Assembly (NCBI RefSeq): GCF_024436395.1
Contig: NZ_JAFMZO010000003.1
Location: 682,001 to 746,000, forward strand
Source of the DNA: Paradesertivirga mongoliensis
GTDB taxonomy: Bacteria > Bacteroidota > Bacteroidia > Sphingobacteriales > Sphingobacteriaceae
Direction: 5' to 3'
DNA: 64,000 nt
The first letter of the stretch is position 1. Every line of letters begins with the position of its first letter. Made by a program: the position numbers and the translations under genes. The notes beneath the pieces are model-generated. The model was given only the letters and a program-made list of their open reading frames with translations, had not been told where the DNA came from and ran no database searches. Below, piece by piece: positions 36,530-44,497 of the stretch.

Positions 36530-37786
36530 TTACTGACTCAATTTCTCTATAAGCCGGGTACTCTGCATTGCACCGTCCATTAATCTGTCCGCAAAAAACT
36601 CCTTAACCTGATTAAAATGAGAAATATACCCTTCCATGTCGCCGTATTCTATAATAGAAGCCCATTCTCTTACTGCAGAATGAAATTCCAGATCGTCTGC
36701 CCTAATACTTTTATCATACAAAGCTGTCCGAATCGTTTCTTCAAGCAGAGCTTCATTCTTAAAAAGATACTCTGCAATACCCAGTCTTAGTCTGAATGGC
36801 GGAGTCTGACATATTAAATTCTCGTACGGATTAACTTTTAACTGATACCATGAATCAACCATCGCCAATAGGCTGAGGTGTGAATTAGGCATGTGCATCT
36901 CCCCTTCTTCCGTCAGTTTGAAATCCTTCATCACCTCGCTATCAAGAGTTATGAAATCTCTCTCTCCATGAAATACAAATTTATTAGCTTCATCAATCCT
37001 CGAACGAAATTCAGCTTCCTGCTCGCATATCATCATCTTAAATAATTCTGACTCTGACTTAGCATATTGCCGTACCTGCTTCCTTGCAAAAGGATTCAAA
37101 ATAGCTAGTCCGGCATATACATGAGCTTTGTAACTGAAAATTCGTAGTGTGGTTAATATTTTAACATTATCAATTCCTGTTGAATAAGCCCCATGATCCC
37201 AGGGATAAAAGCCTGAATTTTTCCAGGCGGTGCCCATGCTTTCAAACCCCATATGCGTTACAGCTTGTGTATCTGCCATAATCTGGTCATGCTGTGCAGA
37301 TGTTTGAATTTCAATAATTTCCGAATCCAAGGCCTTATATATTTCCATCCCAGCTGTGTAGGCAGCTCTATCAACCCGATGCGGCACCACTATAAGCTTT
37401 TGTCCGGCTGTAGAAAAAGACGGGCCATGAAGCGAATGGCACGTAAATACATGCACATCCTTTGAAAGATATTTTTCGAAAGCCTCAATCTCGGGATGCT
37501 TGACGGAAGTTTGTCCCCCGACAATTGTTCCCGATCTGATTGACTGGGCTACGGAAGCCACAACCTTGTCTATCCCGGCTGTTTCAACCGAAAAAAGCAG
37601 AAAATCAGTCTTTTCGGCCACCAAGCAAGCATCTTTGAGAACAGTAACTGAAGTTCCCTCAAATGATGTTTTGAGTCGCTCATAGTTTTCGGGCAAATCA
37701 CAACCAAAAACAGCGTAGCCCTTTTCAGCCCATTTACGAGCACATAACGCACCCATGTCCCCCAGCCCTATTATACCGATATTCAT
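36530..37786 (-). CDS. Prephenate dehydrogenase of the fungal Tyr1 type
   Basis: 418 residues. Oxidatively decarboxylates prephenate to 4-hydroxyphenylpyruvate in tyrosine synthesis. Rossmann motif 'IGIIGLGDMGALCARKW' (about 3-19) starts the protein. Segments such as 'GTIVGGQTSVKHPEIEAFEK' (about 92-111), 'HSLHGP', 'MADTQAVTH', 'NSHLSLLAMVDSWYQL' and 'AIHDKS'-like 'ALYDKSIRADDLEF' correspond, from memory, to yeast Tyr1. That enzyme is NADP-dependent and different from the usual bacterial TyrA. Start at 37786 is chosen so that the protein begins just before the nucleotide-binding strand. Not next to other aromatic-pathway genes. Confidence 0.8.
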   Translation of the reverse strand: MNIGIIGLGDMGALCARKWAEKGYAVFGCDLPENYERLKTSFEGTSVTVLKDACLVAEKTDFLLFSVETAGIDKVVASVAQSIRSGTIVGGQTSVKHPEIEAFEKYLSKDVHVFTCHSLHGPSFSTAGQKLIVVPHRVDRAAYTAGMEIYKALDSEIIEIQTSAQHDQIMADTQAVTHMGFESMGTAWKNSGFYPWDHGAYSTGIDNVKILTTLRIFSYKAHVYAGLAILNPFARKQVRQYAKSESELFKMMICEQEAEFRSRIDEANKFVFHGERDFITLDSEVMKDFKLTEEGEMHMPNSHLSLLAMVDSWYQLKVNPYENLICQTPPFRLRLGIAEYLFKNEALLEETIRTALYDKSIRADDLEFHSAVREWASIIEYGDMEGYISHFNQVKEFFADRLMDGAMQSTRLIEKLSQ

Positions 37787-37822
37787 CCGGTAAATATAAT
37801 AAAGAAGCATGCAAGGAAGCTA

Positions 37823-38905
37823 TTATTTATAGGCATTTACGAATACAGATGAGTCCGTGCCTCCGCCTGGATAATTCAAATTGAGTAGTGAAGCAATTAT
37901 ATTAGTGAGCTGGTGAGTATAATAATAAGATTTATTTTTTACCTCACCGAGCGGCTCGGTATCCGGACCAATAATTGCAAACCATGTATGATTGGATCCA
38001 GCCCGGCCTGGCCCGTGGCTCCTCCACGATCTACGCCCGTTTCCCCGGCCATGATCGGTAGTGATGATCATTGTTGTTTTATCCCGGTAGCGGCTATCAG
38101 ACTGGATCCACTCCCAGATGTCCTGAATGTAACGATCGGTATTTTGAGCCGCTTTCAAATATTCATCATAAGCGCCCGAATGGGCAAATTCATCGGTTTC
38201 ACCGTAAGCAATAAGAACCAGACGAGGTGAATTTTTCTTCAAATATTCTTTAGCATAGTTGTGTGTAAACTCGTCAAACCGGGTTCCCTTCCAGGGACTG
38301 GGAGTGTTTCGTTGCAAGTGGTTTATATATCTTTCACGCGCAGTAAGTCGACTTTTAGCAGTATCGTTTCCCGCATTGATATGAATTCCAGACCGCTTCG
38401 TATTAATGATATAATGAAAAACATCCCACGATGCAAAAGCGGCCACTTTGCCTTTGAATTTACCATGCTGATTCGCAAACTCCAGAATTGTCTGATTCGG
38501 ATTTGTTCTTTTCGCATTGTTCTTAATTCTCTTGTCGGGTTTCCCTGTAAGAAGTTCGTTGTAACCGGGATATGAAAAGCGATATCGGTTAGCAATATTT
38601 ACCCTGTTTCCAAAATCCCGATTACCATAAACCTGGCCTTGTGTAGCAACTGCACTCCATAAAAACGGAAATAGCTTCCGGCGGCGTAATTCCACGTCAG
38701 CATTCCAGAATTCCCGTTGCAAGGCCGAAACATCTTCCACAAACCGCTTATTTCTAATTATTGAAGGGTCTGCCCCCCGATAAAGTTCTTGCCAGCGGAG
38801 GCCATCAACAGTGATTAACACCACGTTTTCTGTTTTCAACTGGCCAAAAGTCTGACTCAACAAAAACACTAAAACAAATACAGCACTCCATTTTTTAACC
38901 TGCAT
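37823..38905 (-). CDS. Secreted alkaline-phosphatase-superfamily protein
   Basis: 360 residues with a Sec signal peptide (about 1-21, 'VFVLVFLLSQTFGQ'). Metal-dependent phosphatase/phosphodiesterase/sulfatase fold. The first metal Asp is in 'VVLITVDGLRWQE' (about 28-40), followed by a 'SYPGYNELLTGKP' segment at the nucleophile position (about 113-125), 'YGETDEFAHSG' (about 237), 'ITTDHGRG' (about 280) and 'GSNHTWFAI' (about 300). It probably hydrolyses a phospho- or sulfo-ester in the periplasm; the substrate is not evident. It is 36 bp upstream of the prephenate dehydrogenase gene on the same strand, possibly cotranscribed. Confidence 0.82.
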   Translation of the reverse strand: MQVKKWSAVFVLVFLLSQTFGQLKTENVVLITVDGLRWQELYRGADPSIIRNKRFVEDVSALQREFWNADVELRRRKLFPFLWSAVATQGQVYGNRDFGNRVNIANRYRFSYPGYNELLTGKPDKRIKNNAKRTNPNQTILEFANQHGKFKGKVAAFASWDVFHYIINTKRSGIHINAGNDTAKSRLTARERYINHLQRNTPSPWKGTRFDEFTHNYAKEYLKKNSPRLVLIAYGETDEFAHSGAYDEYLKAAQNTDRYIQDIWEWIQSDSRYRDKTTMIITTDHGRGNGRRSWRSHGPGRAGSNHTWFAIIGPDTEPLGEVKNKSYYYTHQLTNIIASLLNLNYPGGGTDSSVFVNAYK

Positions 38906-39008
38906 AGCCCGAAGCTTATATATTTACAACATCGGGAAATGATATCAGGTTTAATTTTTTGTGTTTAATAAAATCCTTATTTTCACCTTTACAATATCAC
39001 ACCAATTT

Positions 39009-39749
39009 ATGAGACAGCTAACGTGTAAAAGCCTTTCCATCGTTTTAATTAATATTTTCCTATTAACCTTTAGTATCAGTGCACAAGATACCACGGGAAC
39101 GAAGAATCAAACTACTAAAGCAGGGCAGCCTGCAAAGGTGGCTACCCCGGCACCGTCCAAGCCCGCTCGCACTCAACCTGTAACACCCGCAGCCCCGGTC
39201 GACAATTCCCTAAGCGGACAATATGAAGCACTTCTCAAGCATTCGTGGATGCAACAGGGTTATAAAGTGGTTAACCCGGCAAGGCTCACTACATTATGGA
39301 AAAGTGTGAACGACTCTCTGAATAGCAATAAGAAACAAATAGCTGAAACAAGACAAAGAATCAGCGAACTGGAGAAGCAGATTGCAGCCTCTAAAGACCA
39401 ACCGGAAAAAACGGCTGCAGCTGAGAAGCCATCAGCTCCTGCCAGGCATGTTGAAGTATTGGGTATGGCCGTTGACATGCCAACTTATAATTGGGTAGTA
39501 TGGGGGACAATACTTGTCCTGGCCCTTTGCCTGGCCGGCGTTCTTTTCAGCACCACAAAAAACTCGTTCGATTCGAAACAATATAAGCTTCAGTACGAAG
39601 AGGTCTCGGCCGAATACCAGAACTATAAAACAAAGGCTAAAGAGAAAGAGCTGAAGTTAGCGCGTGAGCTCCAGACCGAGCGAAACACGATAGAAGATCT
39701 CCTTGCCAAAAAAGATGAAGAAGCTTCTATTAAACGAGGAAAAAAATAA
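39009..39749 (+). CDS. Membrane-anchored coiled-coil protein, function unknown
   Basis: 246 residues. Signal peptide or N-terminal anchor (about 1-26), Pro/Ala/Thr-rich linker (about 30-68), a short helical segment with a coiled coil ('NKKQIAETRQRISELEKQI', about 110-128), a second low-complexity linker, one transmembrane helix ('VVWGTILVLALCLAGVLF', about 166-183) and a second charged coiled coil to the C-terminus. The topology suggests an inner-membrane protein with domains on both sides. Start at 39009 ('MRQLTCKSLS') is chosen because it gives a proper signal sequence. Ends at a strong terminator shared with rpsJ. Confidence 0.75.
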   Translation: MRQLTCKSLSIVLINIFLLTFSISAQDTTGTKNQTTKAGQPAKVATPAPSKPARTQPVTPAAPVDNSLSGQYEALLKHSWMQQGYKVVNPARLTTLWKSVNDSLNSNKKQIAETRQRISELEKQIAASKDQPEKTAAAEKPSAPARHVEVLGMAVDMPTYNWVVWGTILVLALCLAGVLFSTTKNSFDSKQYKLQYEEVSAEYQNYKTKAKEKELKLARELQTERNTIEDLLAKKDEEASIKRGKK

Positions 39750-39764
39750 ATATCTGAGCATACA

Positions 39765-39800
39765 AAAACGGCCTGTTCAGAAATCTGAGCAGGCCGTTTT
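39765..39800. terminator. Bidirectional terminator after rpsJ
   Basis: 16-bp stem AAAACGGCCTGTTCAG/CTGAGCAGGCCGTTTT (one G.U) with AAAT loop. Located 19 bp after the rpsJ stop, it should end the str operon and block read-through toward the inserted genes. Confidence 0.92.
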
Positions 39801-39818
39801 ATTTTAAATCTTCTATAC

Positions 39819-40124
39819 TTAAACTTTGATTTCTACTTCAACACCGCTAGGTAATTCAAGTTTCATCAAGGCATCTACCGTTTTAGAGTTAGAGCTATAA
39901 ATGTCTAACAATCTCTTGTAAGAACAAAGCTGAAACTGCTCACGTGCTTTTTTGTTCACGTGTGGTGAACGTAACACTGTGAAGATCTTCTTCTCTGTTG
40001 GAAGAGGAATCGGTCCGCTAACTACTGCGCCTGTAGGCTTTACCGTTTTAACGATTTTCTCAGCTGACTTGTCAACCAGGTTGTAATCGTAAGATTTTAA
40101 TTTGATTCTGATTCTTTGGCTCAT
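39819..40124 (-). CDS. rpsJ: 30S ribosomal protein S10
   Basis: 101 residues. Head protein that also serves as NusE in transcription antitermination. '[20 protein letters not shown]' and '[20 protein letters not shown]' are diagnostic. Here it ends the str operon (after fusA) and is followed by a terminator, not by rplC. Confidence 0.98.
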   Translation of the reverse strand: MSQRIRIKLKSYDYNLVDKSAEKIVKTVKPTGAVVSGPIPLPTEKKIFTVLRSPHVNKKAREQFQLCSYKRLLDIYSSNSKTVDALMKLELPSGVEVEIKV

Positions 40125-40186
40125 TTTATTTTTAAGTTAAACCTTGCTTAAGAGCTATTAATTAAACAAGGCGATTTATTTTATCA

Positions 40187-40230
40187 GGAGAAAGGTCGGA
40201 GCTTTCAGCTTTAACCTTTCTCCTTTTACC
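40187..40230. repeat. CTTTNNC heptamer array with inverted arm, fusA-rpsJ spacer
   Basis: CTTTCAG, CTTTAAC, CTTTCTC, CTTTTAC, CTTATTA in exact 7-bp steps (from 40202). The upstream GGAGAAAGGT (40187-40196) is the perfect reverse complement of ACCTTTCTCC (40214-40223), so a 10-bp hairpin can form in the operon mRNA. Confidence 0.7.
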
Positions 40231-40233
40231 TTA

Positions 40234-42348
40234 TTAGTTAGCTTCAGCTTTTTTACCTTTTGCCTTTGCGATTACTTCGTCCTGTACGTTCTTAGGCGCT
40301 GGCTCATAGTGATCAAACTCCATGGTTGAAGTTGCACGGCCTGAAGTGATAGTACGTAACTGAGTTACATAACCAAACATCTCAGAAAGCGGAACCAATG
40401 CTTTAATAACCTGAGAACCTGCACGAGTGTCCATACCTTGCAGCTGGCCACGGCGACGGTTCAAGTCACCCATTACATCACCCATGTTTTCTTCAGGAGT
40501 CAGAACTTCAATTTTCATAATTGGCTCCATCAATACCGGCTTAGCTTTGGGTAAAGCTTCGCGGAAAGCCGAACGCGCTGCAATCTCGAAAGATAGTGCA
40601 TCTGAATCGACCGCGTGGAATGAACCATCAATTAGGCGAACTTTCATATCAGGAAGAGGGTAACCTGCTAACACACCATTACTCATGGCTGCAGCAAAAC
40701 CTTTCTCTACCGAAGGAATAAACTCACGAGGAATAGAACCACCCACGATTTCATTCACAAACTGAAGACCACCTTTTTCAAAATCAGGGTCAATTGGCGA
40801 AATAACAACCTGGATATCAGCAAATTTACCACGACCACCAGTTTGCTTTTTGTAAGTCTCACGGTGTTGAACAGTACCTGTAATTGCCTCTTTGTAAGCA
40901 ACCTGAGGAGCTCCCTGATTTACTTCAACCTTAAACTCACGACGTAAACGGTCAATCAAGATATCTAAGTGAAGCTCACCCATTCCAGAGATTACGGTCT
41001 GACCAGTTTCCTCATCAGTTTGTACACGGAAGGTTGGATCTTCTTCAGCAAGTTTACCTAAAGCCATACCCAATTTATCAACGTCTGCCTGAGTTTTAGG
41101 CTCGATCGCTAAACCGATAACCGGCTCAGGGAAGTTCATTGATTCAAGAACGATAGGGTTCTTTTCATCACAAAGAGTATCTCCTGTTTTGATATCCTTA
41201 AATCCAACTACCGCAGCAATATCACCAGCACCTACGTTAGGAATTGGGTTTTGCTTGTTAGCGTGCATTTGGAAGATACGTGAAATACGTTCTTTATTTT
41301 CTGAACGGGTATTGTATACGTAAGAACCTGCATCAAGATTACCAGAGTAAACACGGATAAAGCACAAACGGCCTACGAAAGGATCGGTTGCAATTTTAAA
41401 TGCTAATGCTGCGAAAGGCTCTTTTTCAGAAGGCTTTAACGTAATTTCTGCACCAGTATCAGGGTTAGTACCCACAACACCTTCAGAATCAAGTGGCGAA
41501 GGCAATAGCTCCATCACATAATCCAACATAGTTTGAACACCTTTATTTTTGAAAGATGAACCACAAACCATAGGAACAATTTTAGCATCTAACACAGCTG
41601 CACGCAGCGCATCTAGAATCTCACGTTCTGTAATTGAATCCGGATCGTCGAAGAATTTCTCCATTAACGACTCATCGTAGTCAGCTACCGATTCCAACAA
41701 TTTCTCTCTCCACTCAGCAACTTCCTCAAGCATATCCTCAGGAATAGGAACTTCAGTAAAGGTCATCCCTTTATCGTGCTCGTTCCAAACGATGCCGCGG
41801 TTATTAATTAAATCAACCACACCTTTGAAAGAATCTTCGGCACCAATTGGTAATTGCAAAGGAACTGCATTGCTTCCAAGCATATCCTTAACCTGCTTAA
41901 CGACTCTTAAGAAGTCAGCACCAGAACGGTCCATTTTATTAACGAAACCGATACGGGCAACGTTGTAGTTGTTGGCTAGTCTCCAGTTAGTTTCAGATTG
42001 AGGCTCAACACCATCAACTGCAGAAAACAAGAATACTAATCCATCCAATACACGTAATGAACGATTCACCTCTACGGTAAAATCCACGTGTCCCGGTGTA
42101 TCGATAATGTTAATATGGTAATTCTGATTTCTATACTTCCAGCTTACAGTGGTAGCAGCCGAAGTGATCGTGATACCACGCTCCTGCTCTTGCGCCATCC
42201 AGTCCATTGTTGCAGCACCTTCGTGCACCTCACCAATTTTGTGGCTAACTCCAGAATAGTAAAGAATACGCTCCGTTGTGGTGGTTTTACCCGCATCAAT
42301 GTGAGCAGCGATTCCTATATTTCTTGTAAATTTTAAATCTCTTGCCAT
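40234..42348 (-). CDS. fusA: Elongation factor G
   Basis: 704 residues. GTPase driving tRNA-mRNA translocation and ribosome recycling. G1 '[14 protein letters not shown]' (about 17-30), switch I '[13 protein letters not shown]', G3 'DTPGHVDF' (about 89-96), G4 'NKMD' (about 143), followed by domains II-V ('[20 protein letters not shown]' in domain IV). Standard length and in the str operon, so the canonical factor. A 109-bp spacer with a heptamer array precedes rpsJ. Confidence 0.98.
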   Translation of the reverse strand: MARDLKFTRNIGIAAHIDAGKTTTTERILYYSGVSHKIGEVHEGAATMDWMAQEQERGITITSAATTVSWKYRNQNYHINIIDTPGHVDFTVEVNRSLRVLDGLVFLFSAVDGVEPQSETNWRLANNYNVARIGFVNKMDRSGADFLRVVKQVKDMLGSNAVPLQLPIGAEDSFKGVVDLINNRGIVWNEHDKGMTFTEVPIPEDMLEEVAEWREKLLESVADYDESLMEKFFDDPDSITEREILDALRAAVLDAKIVPMVCGSSFKNKGVQTMLDYVMELLPSPLDSEGVVGTNPDTGAEITLKPSEKEPFAALAFKIATDPFVGRLCFIRVYSGNLDAGSYVYNTRSENKERISRIFQMHANKQNPIPNVGAGDIAAVVGFKDIKTGDTLCDEKNPIVLESMNFPEPVIGLAIEPKTQADVDKLGMALGKLAEEDPTFRVQTDEETGQTVISGMGELHLDILIDRLRREFKVEVNQGAPQVAYKEAITGTVQHRETYKKQTGGRGKFADIQVVISPIDPDFEKGGLQFVNEIVGGSIPREFIPSVEKGFAAAMSNGVLAGYPLPDMKVRLIDGSFHAVDSDALSFEIAARSAFREALPKAKPVLMEPIMKIEVLTPEENMGDVMGDLNRRRGQLQGMDTRAGSQVIKALVPLSEMFGYVTQLRTITSGRATSTMEFDHYEPAPKNVQDEVIAKAKGKKAEAN

Positions 42349-42364
42349 TATTTTTATGATTTAA

Positions 42365-42448
42365 GGATTACACTGATTTTAAAGGATTACACCGATTATT
42401 ACTAATCGGTGTAAAATTATCTGTGCAATCTTATTAATCTGTGTAATC
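42365..42448. repeat. GATTACAC-GATT inverted word array, rpsG-fusA spacer
   Basis: Two copies of GGATTACACYGATT (42365-42378, 42384-42397) are followed by inverted copies AATCGGTGTAA (42404), ATCTGTGCAATC (42419) and AATCTGTGTAATC (42436). The core TTACACCGATTA (42387-42398), TTAC loop and TAATCGGTGTAA (42403-42414) is a perfect 12-bp hairpin. Words are multiples of 7 (14-mers). Confidence 0.75.
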
Positions 42449-42454
42449 TCCTTA

Positions 42455-42922
42455 TTAGAAGCGGAAGTGTGAAAACGCCTTGTTCGCCTCAGCCATTTTG
42501 TGAGTATCTTCTTTCTTTTTCACTGCGGCACCTTCGCCTTTAGAAGCAGAAATGATTTCTCCAGCTAATTTCTCCATCATGGTTTTTTCACCACGACGAC
42601 GAGCGTAAAGGATCAACCATTTCATACCCAAAGCAATTTTACGCTCAGGACGAACTTCGGTTGGAACCTGGAAGTTAGCACCACCCACACGACGAGATTT
42701 AACCTCTACAGCAGGCATAACATTGTTCAAAGCTTTTTTCCATGCTTCCAATCCACTTTCGCTGGTTTTTTTCTCAACCAACTCAACTGCATCATAAAAT
42801 ATAGAATAAGCAATAGATTTTTTACCGTCGTACATCATGTTGTTTACGAAACGGGTTACCATCACGTCGTTAAACTTCGGATCAGGCAGAAGGATTCTCT
42901 TTTTAGGTTTTGACTTTCTCAT
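42455..42922 (-). CDS. rpsG: 30S ribosomal protein S7
   Basis: 155 residues. Primary 16S-binding protein of the head, contacting E-site tRNA, and autoregulator of the str operon in E. coli. '[20 protein letters not shown]' and '[20 protein letters not shown]' are diagnostic. 18 bp after rpsL. Confidence 0.98.
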   Translation of the reverse strand: MRKSKPKKRILLPDPKFNDVMVTRFVNNMMYDGKKSIAYSIFYDAVELVEKKTSESGLEAWKKALNNVMPAVEVKSRRVGGANFQVPTEVRPERKIALGMKWLILYARRRGEKTMMEKLAGEIISASKGEGAAVKKKEDTHKMAEANKAFSHFRF

Positions 42923-42940
42923 TTCTATTATCCTCCTTAA

Positions 42941-43354
42941 TTATTTCTTTTTACCTTTTGCAGGAGCTGCAGCAGCCTGACCTGGTTTAGGTTTCTTAGT
43001 ACCATACTTTGAACGACGCTGATTTCTTCCGGCAACACCAGAAGTATCTAAAGCACCACGAATGATGTGATAACGTACACCCGGCAAATCTTTAACACGA
43101 CCACCGCGAATCAATACGATTGAGTGCTCTTGTAAGTTGTGACCTTCTCCAGGGATGTAAGCGTTCACCTCTTTACCGTTTGTTAAACGTACACGGGCAA
43201 CTTTACGCATTGCTGAGTTTGGTTTTTTAGGGGTAGTAGTATATACACGTGTACATACGCCTCTTCGCTGTGGACAGCTGTCCAACGCTGGGGATTTACT
43301 CTTATCCACCAGAGCTACTCTACCTTTCCTAACTAGTTGTTGAATAGTAGGCAT
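42941..43354 (-). CDS. rpsL: 30S ribosomal protein S12
   Basis: 137 residues. Decoding-centre protein. '[20 protein letters not shown]' and '[21 protein letters not shown]' are present with lysines at the two positions where streptomycin-resistance changes normally arise, so wild-type. It has a short Ala/Lys-rich tail. First gene of the str operon. Confidence 0.98.
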   Translation of the reverse strand: MPTIQQLVRKGRVALVDKSKSPALDSCPQRRGVCTRVYTTTPKKPNSAMRKVARVRLTNGKEVNAYIPGEGHNLQEHSIVLIRGGRVKDLPGVRYHIIRGALDTSGVAGRNQRRSKYGTKKPKPGQAAAAPAKGKKK

Positions 43355-43406
43355 TTAGTTTTTTTAGCGATTTCGTTATTATTCTTTTATCCCAAAATTG
43401 GGACTG

Positions 43407-43437
43407 CAAAAGTAGGAACTTAATTTTGATTATCAAG
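43407..43437 (-). promoter_or_regulatory. Promoter of the str operon (rpsL)
   Basis: On the minus strand CTTG (43437-43434), a 19-bp spacer and TACTTTTG (43414-43407), matching TTG-N17-23-TAnnTTTG. The expected transcript starts near 43400 and its leader contains the palindrome TCCCAA-TT-TTGGGA. Confidence 0.8.
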
Positions 43438-43475
43438 GGGTTGGGAGAAAATTAATTTGGGGTTTCCGCTATATA

Positions 43476-43735
43476 AACTTTTGGAAAGTTTTAGAACTTT
43501 CCAAAAGTTGGACATGCTGATAATTAGAAGCTTGTTAGAAAAGCAAAGAAGTGCTTCTATGAACCGGCAGTCCCCGCTTTCCGCTCATACGCCTTCAGGC
43601 ATTAGGCGCAGGCAGGTATCGCTGCAATCGGGTTTAGGGATGGCGGGGAGGTGCTGCTATTCGGATTACAACTCCCGACCGGCGTTGGCATCTAATACAA
43701 AACGTTGGGGAAGTTTCGGAACTTTCCAAAAGTTG
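43476..43735. repeat. GC-rich palindromic element bracketed by a 17-bp repeat
   Basis: The 403-bp gap between rpsL and the Uma2 gene holds a perfect 15-bp hairpin (43476-43490 with 43495-43509, loop TTAG). The 17-mer GAACTTTCCAAAAGTTG occurs in its right arm (43494-43510) and again at 43719-43735 in the same orientation. Between them the DNA is clearly GC-richer and can fold: CCCCGC (43572-43577) with GCGGGG (43643-43648), enclosing CGCCT...AGGCG. No credible ORF. It looks like a small non-autonomous or REP-like element near the rpsL promoter. Confidence 0.55.
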
Positions 43736-43757
43736 AAACCGAATCTCCACTCAACAC

Positions 43758-44381
43758 CTAGTCTTCAAAAACGTCATCCAGATCCAAAGCAAAACCGGGC
43801 AAAACATCCGTGTACACTTTCTCGCTTAAAGTAAACAACTTAGACGGTTGGTATTTACCTCCATCATCAAGAGTATATTTCAGAAAAGTCTTCTCAGCCG
43901 GGCTCAAAACCCAATATTCTTTAACACCGAACTCTTCATAAACGTTATATTTATGGAGCAACTCGGTTTTGTTATTTCCCGGCGACAAAATCTCCACTAC
44001 TATATCAGGAGCACCGATGCATCCCCTGTTATCGATTTTAGACGGATCGCAAATTACGCAGATATCAGGCTGTAAAACGGTATAAATATCTTCATCAGCC
44101 TTACTTTCTTTTGGAAAACGAACGTCAAAAGGGGCTGTATAAACTTTACAGGGCTTGCCTTTTAAAAAGTTGAACAGAAAAGAAGCAAGATGAACAGAAA
44201 TTTGCTGATGATATGGCGCAGGTGCTGGACTCATTTTAAAGATCTGCCCTTTGATCAACTCAACCCGATCATCAAATAACCAGGTTAAATAATGAGCGTA
44301 GCTATAAGTTAAAGAGGGGTCAATCTCCTCAAAAGACAAAACCGGTTTTTCGGACGCGGAATATAATTTAGACGCCATCAC
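43758..44381 (-). CDS. Uma2 family endonuclease-like protein (DUF820)
   Basis: 207 residues. PD-(D/E)XK nuclease-like fold: 'LQPDICVICDP' (Asp), 'APDIVVEILSPGN' (Glu), and 'KYNVYEEFGVKEYWVLSP' (Lys/Tyr helix) appear in the correct order (about 103-155). Cellular role of the family is unsettled; many are found beside mobile or variable regions. No partner gene. Its downstream side abuts the GC-rich palindromic element. Confidence 0.9.
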   Translation of the reverse strand: MMASKLYSASEKPVLSFEEIDPSLTYSYAHYLTWLFDDRVELIKGQIFKMSPAPAPYHQQISVHLASFLFNFLKGKPCKVYTAPFDVRFPKESKADEDIYTVLQPDICVICDPSKIDNRGCIGAPDIVVEILSPGNNKTELLHKYNVYEEFGVKEYWVLSPAEKTFLKYTLDDGGKYQPSKLFTLSEKVYTDVLPGFALDLDDVFED

Positions 44382-44497
44382 AGATTAGTTTTAACAAATA
44401 TACTCCGAACAACCCAAAATTTCTCGAGAAAATTGCTAAATATTTTAGTTTTAAAAATATTTTTTATCTTAGCGGCCTAAGCCTATCTAAACCACAT

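Noticed and set aside
35664..39818. Mobile element separating rpsJ and rplC
   Set aside because: No transposase, integrase, terminal inverted repeats or target duplication seen; gene composition looks like the rest of the chromosome.
43457..43834. 125-codon plus-strand ORF across the GC-rich element
   Set aside because: It runs through the palindromic element and into the end of the opposite-strand Uma2 gene, with composition typical of a chance ORF.
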